Source: Alsobacter soli
Lineage (GTDB): Bacteria > Pseudomonadota > Alphaproteobacteria > Rhizobiales > Beijerinckiaceae
DNA: 64,000 nt
Assembly: GCF_003004785.1 (NCBI RefSeq)
Contig: NZ_PVZS01000002.1
Span: forward strand, 1-64,000
Direction of reading: 5' to 3'
Below are positions 8,105-16,897 of the stretch, in pieces. Position numbers and translations under genes: made by a program. The notes under the pieces were generated by a model, which was given only the letters and a program-made list of their open reading frames with translations, was not told the origin of the DNA and made no database searches. Every line of letters starts with the position of its first letter. Position 1 is the stretch's first letter.

Positions 8105-8883
8105 CGCAGCCCCCTGCCAGCAACTTCGAAAGAACAATAGCAAGCGAAAATTGACAAACTTGTAATGGTTCAACCAAGAATAGAAGTTATCTAAACAAAC
8201 GAGAGTCGGACGCGGGATTGGCGTGAGTCGCTCCTGCGCGCGGTTGTGATTGCCTTCATCGTGTTCGGTGTCGCGGGCCGCTCTCAGCATCACCACTAGC
8301 AGAGTGTGAGGTGGCTGAGTCTTGGTGAGCCGCAGCGGGGCCGAAGGCTGGACAGTAGCCGTTGCCAGAACAAAGAACAAAAAGGGAACAAAATAGGCGA
8401 TGTCTCCAGATGTGACCAGTCAAAGTGGCGGAATGCTCCAAGGCGCCCTCAGGCCTGGGCGGTCCACCGCTGCTGTTGGAGGCCGAGCCGACTAATCGCG
8501 CCATGGGCGGATCGCTTAGATTCTGTGCAGCAACGCGCTCGGCCACTGGCGCTCGCATCTGCCGAATTTGGCAGAACGAAGCCATGCGGCTGTCCTTCGT
8601 CGTCGCTCAGGCGCGCATCGACCGTCATCTCGTCTGGTTCCGCAGAGATCGTCTGCCCCGCCCCGATTCACGCCGGCGTTGGCCGCTTTGGTCTTGGCGG
8701 AACGAAGCCAATACGGATGCGGTAACGGCGGCTGCCAGTGCTCGCCTGCTGCAGGGTTCTGGCGAAACGAAGCCAATGAGGCTGCGGATAGGGCTTCGCT
8801 CAGGCGCGGAGCGCCGCCGGGCAGCCCGGCAGCCGGGTCGCGTCAGGACCGCGCTACGGGGCGGGTCTGAGGCTGGCTTGCGT
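8105..8883. repeat. 779-bp gap with three copies of a GAACGAAGCCA repeat
   Basis: Copies lie at 8570-8584, 8696-8710 and 8761-8775, each reading GGC(G/A)(G/A)AACGAAGCCA and followed by a related AT(G/A)CGG or ATGAGGCTG tail. They are 126 and 65 bp apart on the same strand. In translation they give W-R/Q-N-E-A, a hallmark of dispersed intergenic repeats that I recall from Bradyrhizobium-type genomes. Long frames crossing the region have no ribosome site and are driven by the repeats. A further copy is at 5661. Confidence 0.55.
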
Positions 8884-9228
8884 TCAGTATCGGCTGAAGC
8901 GCCGCTTCTCCACGAAGTCGCCCCCTACGCTAGCGCCCCGCGCCAAGCGCGTGACCGCCCCGGGCCTTTCGTTGCGGACGCCGTCCACGGACCCAAAGAT
9001 CGTGACATTGCCGCCCATGTTGCAGACGTTCCCTGCAACCCAGCCGTGGATTTCGGCTCGTCCGCCGGCCAGCACCGTCAAGTCGCAGGACGCGGTCCCG
9101 CACAGCTTCAAGTAAGCCCCGCTGGCCACCACAAGGCCACCCTGGATATGGCCGTGCAATTCCACATCGCTGTCGACGAGCAATCCGCAGGCAGAGTCGA
9201 TGGTCTGAATGGGCAAGGTTTCGTGCAT
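8884..9228 (-). CDS. bactofilin-like polymer-forming protein
   Basis: 114 residues. The whole protein is a run of short beta-strand repeats with a small residue and glycine every five to six positions (VELHGHIQGGLVVASG, LTVLAGGRAEIHGWVAGNV, VTIFGSVDGV). This is the pattern of the right-handed beta-helix of bactofilins and related polymer-forming proteins, though it is shorter than typical bactofilins. The ATG at 9228 (MHETLPIQ) was chosen because the upstream part of the longer frame is Pro/Ser-rich and unlike coding sequence. A scaffold role is inferred. Confidence 0.55.
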   Translation of the reverse strand: MHETLPIQTIDSACGLLVDSDVELHGHIQGGLVVASGAYLKLCGTASCDLTVLAGGRAEIHGWVAGNVCNMGGNVTIFGSVDGVRNERPGAVTRLARGASVGGDFVEKRRFSRY

Positions 9229-9444
9229 GGCGGCCTCGGTGCTCGGCCTACATAAAAAGGTGCCGCTGAAGGGATGTTGGAGAAAGCCGTTCAAATTCGA
9301 TTTGCAGGGGCAGGGGGAGGGGCGGGGCGTCGAACCCTGGCTCGCGGATCGTAGCCGGTTTGCGTTTCCTTGCTCAGCGACAAGGAAGCTGCCCCTGGGA
9401 GATCGTAAGACCCATGAGCGAAAAGATCGAAGAACGGAGCGCGT

Positions 9445-9537
9445 ATGATCGTCCTGGTCTTTCACCTGGCGTGCTTCGGATTTCTGCTGACGTGGGCTCA
9501 ACGAGCCCCCAAGGCTCCAGCGGAGGAGCGCACCTGA
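9445..9537 (+). CDS. 30-residue small membrane protein
   Basis: Short frame with GGAG seven bases before the ATG. It encodes MIVLVFHLACFGFLLTWAQ followed by a charged, Pro/Ala-rich tail ending in EERT. A single hydrophobic helix at the very N-terminus suggests a tiny inner-membrane peptide. The size makes it uncertain; conservation in relatives would settle it. Confidence 0.4.
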   Translation: MIVLVFHLACFGFLLTWAQRAPKAPAEERT

Positions 9538-9756
9538 TCCCAAGGGCAGGCCGCCTGGATGGGGGCTGCTTCCCCAACCCCTTTTAGCCTCCGACCCAGA
9601 TCGTGCGCCCGATCCTTACGGCGGCTATCCGGGCCCATTGTCGCGCCTGCGCGTGTGGTCATCCGTGCCAATGCGCGGCAGCGACGGCCGCAGTCGCCTC
9701 AAGACTTCGCTCGCCAGGTGGCAGCCAAAGGAGACCGGCCTGCAGGGCCAAACCTG

Positions 9757-9969
9757 CTAATGAAGCGGATCCCCGAACCGTTCGAACTTGGCGAGCGCCG
9801 TTCGGAGCAGATCGAGTTTGCCTTCGGGCGAACAGTTTTCCCAATCGCCCGGTTCGATAGAGAAGCCGCCGGCAGCTAGATTGTGCCGGACAAGTTCCAG
9901 GACATCATCCGGAATCAAGCGCACGTCCAGCGCGGATATCGCTTCGAAAAGTGCAAGCATGCTGGGCAT
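9757..9969 (-). CDS. small unknown acidic protein
   Basis: 70 residues (or 67 from the second ATG). Mixed helical composition: LALFEAISALDVRLIPDDV, then LVRHNLAAGGFSIEPGDWEN and a C-terminal LDLLRTALAKFERFG helix. Amphipathic and acidic, with no membrane segment. The composition looks coding on the minus strand and no competing frame is better. Function is not recognised. Confidence 0.45.
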   Translation of the reverse strand: MPSMLALFEAISALDVRLIPDDVLELVRHNLAAGGFSIEPGDWENCSPEGKLDLLRTALAKFERFGDPLH

Positions 9970-10360
9970 CGGGGGTCATGCGCCATTAAGGGCATTACCC
10001 GTATCAGGCTTTCATGTGGCTTTCGAGCGGGAGAGGCTCTCCGAAATGAGCTTTTTGCCTACCACTTCTGGAAGCGGTTAAAATGGCGACCGCTCGATAG
10101 GAGGAGTCTGGTGGAGACGTGATGGTTGCTGATCGCCGCGTCACGATCGCGGTCCGAGTCGGCTTGGACGCACAAGTGAGCGCGCGACATCAGGCAAATC
10201 CGTTGTGGATAACCGGTGCTGACTGGCTCAGTTGGGCCTTCGCCATAATGAACGCCTAACTCGTCCATTATAAAGCTGCGCATCCTTGTTAAACACCTCA
10301 ACGCCCCTCTCCACATGAGCTATGGGGCTGCGCTGCGCGGGAGCACACGGCAGGAAGGGC
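9970..10360. other. 391-bp gap without a supported gene
   Basis: The stretch is somewhat lower in GC near 10180-10310. It probably contains the promoter of the gene starting at 10361. I see no RNA gene, repeat or convincing small frame. Confidence 0.3.
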
Positions 10361-11977
10361 ATGGGTGAGGACTTCGAGCACTACGGGCCGCGCAACTCTG
10401 CGCGGAGCCGACGCGTCCGGATCGTCATCGCCATGGGCGCCATTGCACTCTTTGTGCTGGTTCTCGCCGTCGCACAGGATCGGCCGTGGATCCTCTCGGG
10501 TTCAGCCGAGTCGAAGAGCTCTCTGACGTGCAACGACATTGATCGGCTGCGTGGAACCGGACCCTGCTTATCGGGTCCAGAGAGGCCTGAATCGCGGGGC
10601 GGAGCGGAACTTCGCGAGATGATCGAGCAAGGTGCGCCGAGCCGCCGGCCGGCGACGCAGGGCGCCCCTGCGACCGGCCAGCGGAGCCAACTGGCGCCGC
10701 CCGCTGAGATAAATCTGGATTCTGCGCCGACGGCGAGCCCTGCCCCGGTCAGCACGGCGCCATTTGGACAGCCCTCTGAGGCGCAGTCGGGCTTGACCAA
10801 ACGCGGCCAGATCACGGTAAGCCGAGAGGACGCGCCCTCGAATTCGTCGGTTCTGGACCTCGCCGCAGTGGCCCGGTTGCACGAGCCTATCGAGGGGCCA
10901 GCGGACACGCCGCACGGGACGGAGCAGGACGACGGGCGGCCGTTTGCAGCTGAGGCGCGCGACGGACCAGAAACCAAGCGCGCCGAAGAGCTTCCCGCAG
11001 GGGTGAAACCTCCTATTAATGCGGCCGAGGACGCCCGGCTGCCACTGAATGCGGCAGATGACGTCGTGCGAATGCCGGCCATGGGCGCCCAGGAAGAGGG
11101 CCACGGACAAGAGGGCCTGACGGCCGACGGTGAGGCTGTGGCGGTTCGCGGCCGGACCCCTGAGTTCCAGCAGGGCGATGCGGCTGGGCCGGGTGCGGCT
11201 CGCGCGACGGTAGAACACCTCACGCGCCCGTCGCCAGCGAGGCCTGATGCGCCCATGGCAACGGCTCTCGGCCTAACGGGCGAGCCGACCCAGGACGCTG
11301 GGCATCCGAACCCTGATCCGCTCCGAAGCGGATCCGTTGACGTCCGCGCAGTCGTCGAGAGCCTGACGGCGACGATCCCGAGTGAGGCTGGTTTGATCGG
11401 GCTGCCGCAACGAGGCTTTCCGGAAACCCATGCCCAGGCAGAGGCCGCGTTGGCGCCGATGCAGACGGACTCAGGCACGCGTCCAGTGGCGAGTGTCGAT
11501 GCGGCGCGATTTGGGGCGGGGGGAAATCGCGACGAAAACCGAGAGTGGCAAGCTTCCGCTCCTGCGCCGGCCACATCGGTGGCGAACTCCGAGGCGGTCA
11601 GCTCCAATGCAAAGCCGGCCCAAACCGCTGGCAGTCGCGCCTCGAAGCGGGGCGCCGACCGCGAAACGGCGTCGCGGGCTTCGAAGACGAGAGAGGACGT
11701 GCGCTCCAAGGGCGCACGCCGCTATCGTCTTGCGACGAGATCCGGCGGAGCGCGTCAACGCCATCCGGTGCAGGCGATGGGCCCCTGCGGCCGCGCAGAC
11801 GGCGGCGATGGCGGAATGGTGTCGCGTGACTGCCGCATGCCCCGCGGGAGCAGGCGCAACCCGGTCAGCGAGGGAATGGAGCCGGATGGCTCCGGTGAAC
11901 AGGGGCCGACGCAGGCCGAGGCTGTGGTTATCGTACCCAACTCTGGCGGGCTTCTGACCGAGCCCCGTGCGTGGTGA
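10361..11977 (+). CDS. large low-complexity protein with one N-terminal membrane anchor
   Basis: 538 residues. AGGAAGG is three bases before the ATG at 10361. A basic stretch (RNSARSRRVR) precedes one membrane helix (IVIAMGAIALFVLVLAVAQ, about 24-42), so the large remainder is probably periplasmic. That part is Ala/Pro/Gly-rich with few hydrophobic runs and no known domain. The last 90 residues are rich in Arg, Gly and Cys. An equally long open frame on the other strand lacks a membrane anchor and start signals and was rejected. It resembles envelope proteins with long disordered spacers; function unknown. Confidence 0.5.
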   Translation: MGEDFEHYGPRNSARSRRVRIVIAMGAIALFVLVLAVAQDRPWILSGSAESKSSLTCNDIDRLRGTGPCLSGPERPESRGGAELREMIEQGAPSRRPATQGAPATGQRSQLAPPAEINLDSAPTASPAPVSTAPFGQPSEAQSGLTKRGQITVSREDAPSNSSVLDLAAVARLHEPIEGPADTPHGTEQDDGRPFAAEARDGPETKRAEELPAGVKPPINAAEDARLPLNAADDVVRMPAMGAQEEGHGQEGLTADGEAVAVRGRTPEFQQGDAAGPGAARATVEHLTRPSPARPDAPMATALGLTGEPTQDAGHPNPDPLRSGSVDVRAVVESLTATIPSEAGLIGLPQRGFPETHAQAEAALAPMQTDSGTRPVASVDAARFGAGGNRDENREWQASAPAPATSVANSEAVSSNAKPAQTAGSRASKRGADRETASRASKTREDVRSKGARRYRLATRSGGARQRHPVQAMGPCGRADGGDGGMVSRDCRMPRGSRRNPVSEGMEPDGSGEQGPTQAEAVVIVPNSGGLLTEPRAW

Positions 11978-12250
11978 TCCGCCCGGTTTGAGGCGCAGGG
12001 AGCTTCTTCCCTGCCGTGCTGGCGCGAGCAGGATCCATGAAGCGGCTCCGAGGAGCCTTGGCCGCTCGCTCAGCTGAGTCTCTGGTTCTTAACAGGGCAG
12101 GGCTCCCCGTCGCATGGGGGTCGTCACCTTGGGGACAACGTCCGCAGGTTAGCCCGGGCGGTCTGAGCCGTCGTGGAAGCGCGCAACTCAGATCCATCTG
12201 TGCGGTGCACAAATGCCACGTTCCCCAGGCAACGGGCCAAACCGCTCTCA

Positions 12251-12265
12251 TTAACCTTACATTAA
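12251..12265. promoter_or_regulatory. full CtrA-type box (TTAA-N7-TTAA)
   Basis: TTAA, then CCTTACA, then TTAA, with exactly seven bases between, inside a wider inverted repeat CATTAA/TTAATG (12249-12267). It lies 137 bp before the ExoY-type gene. CtrA is the alphaproteobacterial cell-cycle regulator, so control of this gene by it is plausible but unproven. Confidence 0.5.
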
Positions 12266-12401
12266 TGGTGATGGATCGTTACCAGAGGGAACGAAGCCGT
12301 TTGTACGGCATTATGAGTTGCGCATTATGGGCGGGTTATGAGCGGTCAGACTTGCTGGTAACCGCCACCGGGAATTAAAGGGGGTATCTCACCAATTACC
12401 A

Positions 12402-13217
12402 ATGAGCACCTCAGCCGCGCGCGTATCACCGCGGATGACGTCCTTTCATCGAAAACCATGGCTCGAGCAGTCCAAGCATCCTGCATTGGCGCGCTTGGAC
12501 ATCCTGAAAACTTACGCAGCTGAGGTGAGGTCGCTGGTCATGAGCGGTCATCCCATTGCCGAGGTCGCTTCCGCCCTGAGTCGATCAGAGGAGGAGGTGC
12601 AGCCGCTGGGCGGTTACGCTAAGCGCGCCTTCGACGTCGCAGTGTCGCTTCTCGCGCTTATTTTGTTGTCGCCTCTTATGCTCTTTGTGGCTCTGCTCAT
12701 AAAGATGACGGATGGCGGGCCGGCCATTTTTTCGCATGGCCGGATCGGGTTTAATGGCGCCGAATTTGGTTGCCTGAAATTCAGGTCCATGGCGGTGAAT
12801 TCGGCCGAGATCCTGGCGGAGCTGTTGGAGAGGGATCCGGAAGCTCGTCTGGAATGGAACGCCACACAGAAGCTTCGCCACGATCCCCGCATCACGCTGA
12901 TCGGGCGGGTGATCCGGACCACCAGCATCGACGAGTTGCCCCAACTCGTGAATGTTCTGCGGGGCGAGATGAGCTTGGTGGGACCCCGGCCCATCGTCGC
13001 CGCCGAAGTCGCGCGCTATGAAGGCGCCTTCCAGGACTATGTCGTGGCGCGGCCCGGCATTACTGGTCTTTGGCAGGTCAGCGGTCGTAGCGAGACCTCA
13101 TATGAAGAGCGCGTTCGTTTCGACAGCCTCTACGCGAGGGGGTGGTCCTTCGGCATGGACTTCAGAATTCTGTTCAGGACCGTCGTCGTGGTGCTCGCAC
13201 AGCGGGGCAGTTACTAG
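12402..13217 (+). CDS. exoY: ExoY-type undecaprenyl-phosphate sugar transferase
   Basis: 271 residues. After a 65-residue N-terminal extension comes KRAFDVAVSLLALILLSPLM, the basic patch and membrane hairpin of bacterial sugar transferases. It is followed by GRIGFNGAEFGCLKFRSM, the diagnostic TSIDELPQLVNVLRGEMS, the VGPRPI motif and RPGITGLWQVSGR. These enzymes move a sugar-1-phosphate from a nucleotide sugar onto undecaprenyl phosphate, the first step of exopolysaccharide repeat-unit assembly at the inner membrane. It is the short monotopic form without the N-terminal four-helix region of WbaP. It stands alone, with a CtrA box upstream and a terminator downstream. The gene symbol reflects family membership only. 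Confidence 0.9.
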   Translation: MSTSAARVSPRMTSFHRKPWLEQSKHPALARLDILKTYAAEVRSLVMSGHPIAEVASALSRSEEEVQPLGGYAKRAFDVAVSLLALILLSPLMLFVALLIKMTDGGPAIFSHGRIGFNGAEFGCLKFRSMAVNSAEILAELLERDPEARLEWNATQKLRHDPRITLIGRVIRTTSIDELPQLVNVLRGEMSLVGPRPIVAAEVARYEGAFQDYVVARPGITGLWQVSGRSETSYEERVRFDSLYARGWSFGMDFRILFRTVVVVLAQRGSY

Positions 13218-13231
13218 AAGTTTGCGACCCC

Positions 13232-13264
13232 GCCCGGGCGCCCTCCGAGCGCCTGGGCCTTTCC
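13232..13264 (+). terminator. rho-independent terminator after exoY
   Basis: GCCCGGGCGC and GCGCCTGGGC form a 10-bp stem with one mismatch and a 7-base loop, followed by CTTTCC. It starts 15 bases past the exoY stop. Confidence 0.65.
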
Positions 13265-13330
13265 GGGACCAGGCCACGCTTGCGCTGGACTGCCCCTCGG
13301 CTACAGTTTGCGCCGGCATTGGAGATTTGC

Positions 13331-13546
13331 ATGTTCCGCACCCGCTCTCACGCTCGCGATCTCGACACCTGGGCGCCTCGTATGCGTTCCGTCCGGACTG
13401 CCGCAGCAGCCGCGAAGGAGTTGGCGTATGCGGAGTTGAAGCGCATCGAGCTCCTGCAGGAGCCTGCGCTGGAGACCGAGATCGCGCGCCTGCGCGAGGA
13501 GATCGCCTTGCTCGAGCAGATCATCGCCCTGGCGGATCCACGATGA
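13331..13546 (+). CDS. small coiled-coil protein
   Basis: 71 residues. An N-terminal Arg-rich segment is followed by a long helix: AAAAAKELAYAELKRIELLQ, then ETEIARLREEIALLEQIIAL. The leucine spacing fits a coiled coil. The start at 13331 (MFRTRSHARD) was chosen over a longer frame because the upstream part overlaps the exoY terminator. It is probably cotranscribed with the next small helical protein 36 bp downstream. Function unknown. Confidence 0.5.
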   Translation: MFRTRSHARDLDTWAPRMRSVRTAAAAAKELAYAELKRIELLQEPALETEIARLREEIALLEQIIALADPR

Positions 13547-13582
13547 ACGCCAGGTTGGCGCGCAAGCGAAAGAGAATACGAC

Positions 13583-13912
13583 ATGATGTCCTTCCTTTCC
13601 GCATTTGAGCGCAGGATGCCCCGAGCCAGCCGTCTCGCCGAGGTGGAGCGTGTCGCAAAATCGGCGCTGGCCGCGGCGGAGGCCGAGCGGGATGGTCTGC
13701 GCCGCCGCTACGAGAGCTCGGTCGAAAGAGCTTGCCTCATCTCCGATTCCGGCGATCTGGCGCTCGAGGGCGGTGTCGCTGATCCAGCCGTGGATCAAGT
13801 CGAGCGAGAACTGCTGAGAGCCCAGTCAAGCCTGCGAAGCCTGGAGGAGCAGATCGGGCGTCTGCGCACCATCGTTTCGCACCTGCAGGCGGCGGGGGTG
13901 GGGGCGGGCTAG
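13583..13912 (+). CDS. helical protein of unknown function
   Basis: 109 residues. Two helical stretches, LAEVERVAKSALAAAEAERD and VERELLRAQSSLRSLEEQIG, with heptad-like spacing, separated by a short acidic loop. Like its upstream neighbour it looks like a small soluble coiled-coil protein, and the pair may interact. No ribosome site is strong before ATGATG at 13583. Confidence 0.5.
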   Translation: MMSFLSAFERRMPRASRLAEVERVAKSALAAAEAERDGLRRRYESSVERACLISDSGDLALEGGVADPAVDQVERELLRAQSSLRSLEEQIGRLRTIVSHLQAAGVGAG

Positions 13913-14344
13913 ACCGACTTCCCCTGACTTGCCAATGACAAGTTCGCCCGGACAGCCGAGGCGTGTCAGGCAGCATCGTCCGGCGTCCCGTCGGGCTGCG
14001 TAGCGCTTGCTGCCGATGGCCAAAATGGCGATGGTCCCAAGCCAAGGCTTTTTCCGGATCGATTTGCGCCTGCATCTGTGCAAGGGCGATCGCGAAGCGA
14101 CGACCTGGATCGGCCCAGAGGCCGTCCAGGGCGCTGTGCGCTGACTGCCAACCGCCCTGCTGAGCGACGGCCCCTGTCGAGACGATGATCAAAAATGACC
14201 GTGAGCTAAGCACGCATCGGAAACGATGTTCTCTGAGGGGAACGAGCATACGTACATCTTAAGGCTAAAAGCCTCCACTATCCGTGCTAACGCGTGAGCG
14301 GGCATTTGACGATCCGCAGCTCTGGCGTTCGTTTCGTGTGAGAA
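13913..14344. other. 432-bp gap, no settled gene
   Basis: A minus-strand frame across 13915-14249 starts with a secretion-signal-like stretch (SFLIIVSTGAVAQ) but then becomes Pro- and Arg-rich and runs into the neighbouring gene, so it may be the relic of a secreted protein. I cannot support a complete gene. Confidence 0.25.
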
Positions 14345-15577
14345 GTGGCCAGCGAGGAATCCGTGGCGAGATCAGTTTGCGTCCTGTCGAGGCAGCGCAT
14401 TGTCGGTGAAACGAATGGGAGCTCCATTTATCTGCTGAGCATCGTCAAGTATCTGGTCGCGAACGGCCTGCAGGTCCATTATGTGTGTCCGTCGCCCTCA
14501 GTGTTTGGCAGGTGGCCGTTTTTGTGGTTGCGCCCGGAAATGGAGGCGTTTTCGAGCTATCGAATTCGCGGCGCCTGGAAATTCGGGCGCTTGGTGATCA
14601 ACCCGGATCTCCGCGTGCTGCTTCAGGCGGCGGTCGCCGTGTTCGATGTGATCGCCGCCAGGTTGAAATTGCCCCTGCGGCGTTTCGGCCGCCCCGCGTC
14701 CCATTCGATCTTTACGCCAGAGACCCTCAGGGAGGCCGACAAGCGCTATCTCGCGAAAATCGCCCGCCCCCTCGCTGACGCGATCCTGTGTGATTACGCC
14801 AGTCTGGCCCCGGCCATTGCATTCGTGGGTCGTGACGACGCCCGCAGCGCCGTGGTGATGCACGACTTGTTCTCGGCCCATTATCCCGAGGTCGACAGTG
14901 AGACCGAGTTCGCGTGGCTGTCCCTGGCCGACCTCATCATCGCGATCCAAGCCAAGGAGGCAGGCGCGGTATCGACACGGCTGCCCCACACGCAGGTGAT
15001 CGTCGCTCCCATGGCCCTGACTTCGGTCGAGCGGGCTCAGCCTGGGGACTCAGACCAGCTTCTGTTTGTTGGCAGCTACACCGCACCGAACATCGAGGCC
15101 CTGAACTGGTTTCTCACGAAGGTGTGGCCCCTTGTCCGAGAGCATCGGCCCTCGCTTCGCCTTCAGGTGGCGGGCGCTGTCTGCAGGGGAGTCTCGGAGA
15201 CGCCGGACGGCGTGAGCCTGCTGGGCCTGGTTGATGATCTGCGCCCGCTTTACCGGCACGCCGGCGTGGTGATTTCACCATTGCGATCCGGGACCGGTCT
15301 CAAGATCAAGCTGATCGAGGCGCTGAGCCATGGCAAGGCGGTTATTGCGACTTCAGCCACGACGTTTGGCGTGGAAGAATTGATGCAGGGCGCCGTGGTT
15401 GTGGCGGACCCGGAAATGGCCTTCGCCGAAGGCGTTCTCGAATTGGCTCAGGATGAGCGCAAGCGCTTGTTGATGGGCGAGCAGGGAATCGGGCTGGTGC
15501 GGCGCCATTTCAGCCCGGAGGCGTGCTACCGCGGGATCTACGAGTTCTTGTCTCAGGCGAAGACGGCGGCGCCCTGA
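14345..15577 (+). CDS. GT4-type glycosyltransferase
   Basis: 410 residues from a GTG at 14345. A second GTG at 14363 has GAGGA four bases upstream and may be the true start. The C-terminal half carries the family-1/GT4 signature: LLFVGSYTAPNIEALNWFL, then VISPLRSGTGLKIKLIEALS, HGKAVIAT. There the acidic and glycine residues bind the nucleotide sugar. The N-terminal half is the acceptor-binding Rossmann lobe. It probably adds one sugar to the exopolysaccharide repeat unit on the cytoplasmic face. It is placed among, but not in an operon with, the exoY and GDP-fucose genes. Confidence 0.8.
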   Translation: MASEESVARSVCVLSRQRIVGETNGSSIYLLSIVKYLVANGLQVHYVCPSPSVFGRWPFLWLRPEMEAFSSYRIRGAWKFGRLVINPDLRVLLQAAVAVFDVIAARLKLPLRRFGRPASHSIFTPETLREADKRYLAKIARPLADAILCDYASLAPAIAFVGRDDARSAVVMHDLFSAHYPEVDSETEFAWLSLADLIIAIQAKEAGAVSTRLPHTQVIVAPMALTSVERAQPGDSDQLLFVGSYTAPNIEALNWFLTKVWPLVREHRPSLRLQVAGAVCRGVSETPDGVSLLGLVDDLRPLYRHAGVVISPLRSGTGLKIKLIEALSHGKAVIATSATTFGVEELMQGAVVVADPEMAFAEGVLELAQDERKRLLMGEQGIGLVRRHFSPEACYRGIYEFLSQAKTAAP

Positions 15578-15893
15578 TAGCCGAGGCGCTGGACAAGTTT
15601 GCGCAAGCGATGCGCTCGCTGCTGCGCGCGGCCGGTCGCCCCCGAGGGGGCGCTTGCGGTCGGCTGGCGCCAGGGACGCCGTTCCGAATTGGGGAGCTCC
15701 CGGCGCCTGTTTGCAAGTGGAACGGCTGCCGCCGGCCAAGGGGTGACCTGACCCATGAGGCATCTCCGGAAGCAGCCGAAGTTCGCTCACGCCCTGCATC
15801 CTTATTAACCCTTAAGCGTTTAAGACGAGGCTCGGGTTGGGCCGTGTAGCGTGTGATCGGGGCGGCCAGTCGCTGGCCCGGGTGGGGGAGCCG
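15578..15893. other. 316-bp gap, probable promoter region
   Basis: A cluster of TTAA elements (TTAACCCTTAAGCGTTTAAG, near 15805) lies about 90 bp before the next gene. The spacing does not fit a CtrA box. No gene is supported. Confidence 0.3.
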
Positions 15894-16403
15894 ATGACAG
15901 ACGTGAACCTAGGGGCGCTTAAGGCGTTGCGGGAGGAAGTCCACCTGCGCTTGCAGGCTCAAAGCTCCGACTACCGCAGTCTGATCGCCTTGGACTCGGC
16001 GATCCGCAGCGCGGAGGCGATGACCGCCGACCCCGAAGCTTCTGACACGAGTTCAGGTGCGCATTCAAGCGCGCTTGATCTCGCGGGACGGGTGACGCAA
16101 CTCGAGGCGGCCCAGCGAGCGCTTCAAGTTCGCGGCGAGCCGCTGCCCATCGACGAGCTCCTTCAATTGGTGCCCGCATTTGGCGGTAGGCCAGGAACTC
16201 GGGCCTCGCTGTCGTCCAGCTTGTCGCAGTCGGTGGATTTTCGCAGTGTCCGATTCAACAATCGGTGGTGCTGGTGGCTGACGAAGCCGCCGCCCCAGGC
16301 GGAGGCCGACAAGGTGCGCTCGACCCAAGCTTCCGGTCCTGCGCGTTCCAGTCGCTGGCGGCAAAGCTCACGGGCGGCGCAATGGCGCGGCCGCAATCAC
16401 TAG
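15894..16403 (+). CDS. winged-helix-like unknown protein, copy A of three
   Basis: 169 residues, with GGGGGAG before the ATG. The N-terminal helix reads LREEVHLRLQAQSSDYRSLI and A-L-D-S-A-I. After a variable linker the C-terminal part reads LPIDELLQLVPAFGG, then TRASLSSSLSQSVDFRSV and W-C-W-W-L. The layout matches the genes at 19671 and 22376 and recalls the HARE-HTH winged helix (helix-turn-helix, then S-x-x-L-S-x-D-x-R-F and a strand ending in W-x-L). This copy is the most diverged: the Asp of the S-Q-D motif is Ser. A DNA-binding or adaptor role is inferred. Confidence 0.6.
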   Translation: MTDVNLGALKALREEVHLRLQAQSSDYRSLIALDSAIRSAEAMTADPEASDTSSGAHSSALDLAGRVTQLEAAQRALQVRGEPLPIDELLQLVPAFGGRPGTRASLSSSLSQSVDFRSVRFNNRWCWWLTKPPPQAEADKVRSTQASGPARSSRWRQSSRAAQWRGRNH

Positions 16404-16897
16404 CTCGCTGGGAGTTCAAGTCCGCCCTGGCAAGGAGGCGACCATCGCGGGCTCCGGGCCCTTGAACGAACTCTGCCGGGAGCCCGAGGCGGCCCTTGCC
16501 TACACACGGTCAAAAGAGGCGCCCGAGCGCCAAAACGGCAAGCCCAAGCACAAGCGCCCACGCCAAGGTCAGCCCCAAGCCTGCCAAGAGAACAGCTGTA
16601 GTAATCAGCCGGAATCGCTTGTCGCGGTGCAAGGCAGTGCGCCCCAATGGACTCGAGCCCAGTGTGTGAGGCTGGCGTTGTCGCAATCCTTCCAGGACCG
16701 CTAGGATTGGCGGGATGCAGGTAAGCCGATTGGGGGAGGGCGCCCGGGGAGGCCTCTGCCAAAGCTCGAGGACGGCGCTCGCCAAAGCCGAGGCGATGGC
16801 GAACTGGGACCGGACAAGCTGGACCGACCACTCAGGGCTGCCGCCGGAGATGCGGCGATCAGGTCCACCGGCTCAGGTCGGCGAGCCAGCTGCTGGT
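16404..16897. other. 494-bp gap with one possible small membrane gene
   Basis: Apart from the small membrane frame at 16510-16632, nothing is supported. Several overlapping frames here are GC-driven. Confidence 0.3.
16510..16632 (-). CDS. possible 40-residue membrane protein
   Basis: From a TTG at 16632 the frame reads a basic start (HRDKRFR), then LITTAVLLAGLGLTLAWALV and a second hydrophobic run ending in GRLF. The segment aligns with the small protein at 19174-19320 (ten of eighteen positions shared, including LTL-x-WA), so the two look related. The TTG lacks a good ribosome site and the frame stays open further upstream, so the start is uncertain. Confidence 0.35.
   Translation of the reverse strand: MHRDKRFRLITTAVLLAGLGLTLAWALVLGLAVLALGRLF

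Noticed and set aside
10381-11709. 442-codon minus-strand frame opposite the anchored low-complexity protein
   Set aside because: No ribosome site and no anchor or signal. The plus frame has a membrane helix and AGGAAGG upstream. Some doubt remains.
12286-12300. A further copy of the GAACGAAGCC repeat before exoY
   Set aside because: Only GGGAACGAAGCCG is shared and the tail differs, so it may be chance.
15805-15824. TTAA cluster as a CtrA box
   Set aside because: Spacings of 3, 4 and 11 bases do not fit TTAA-N7-TTAA.
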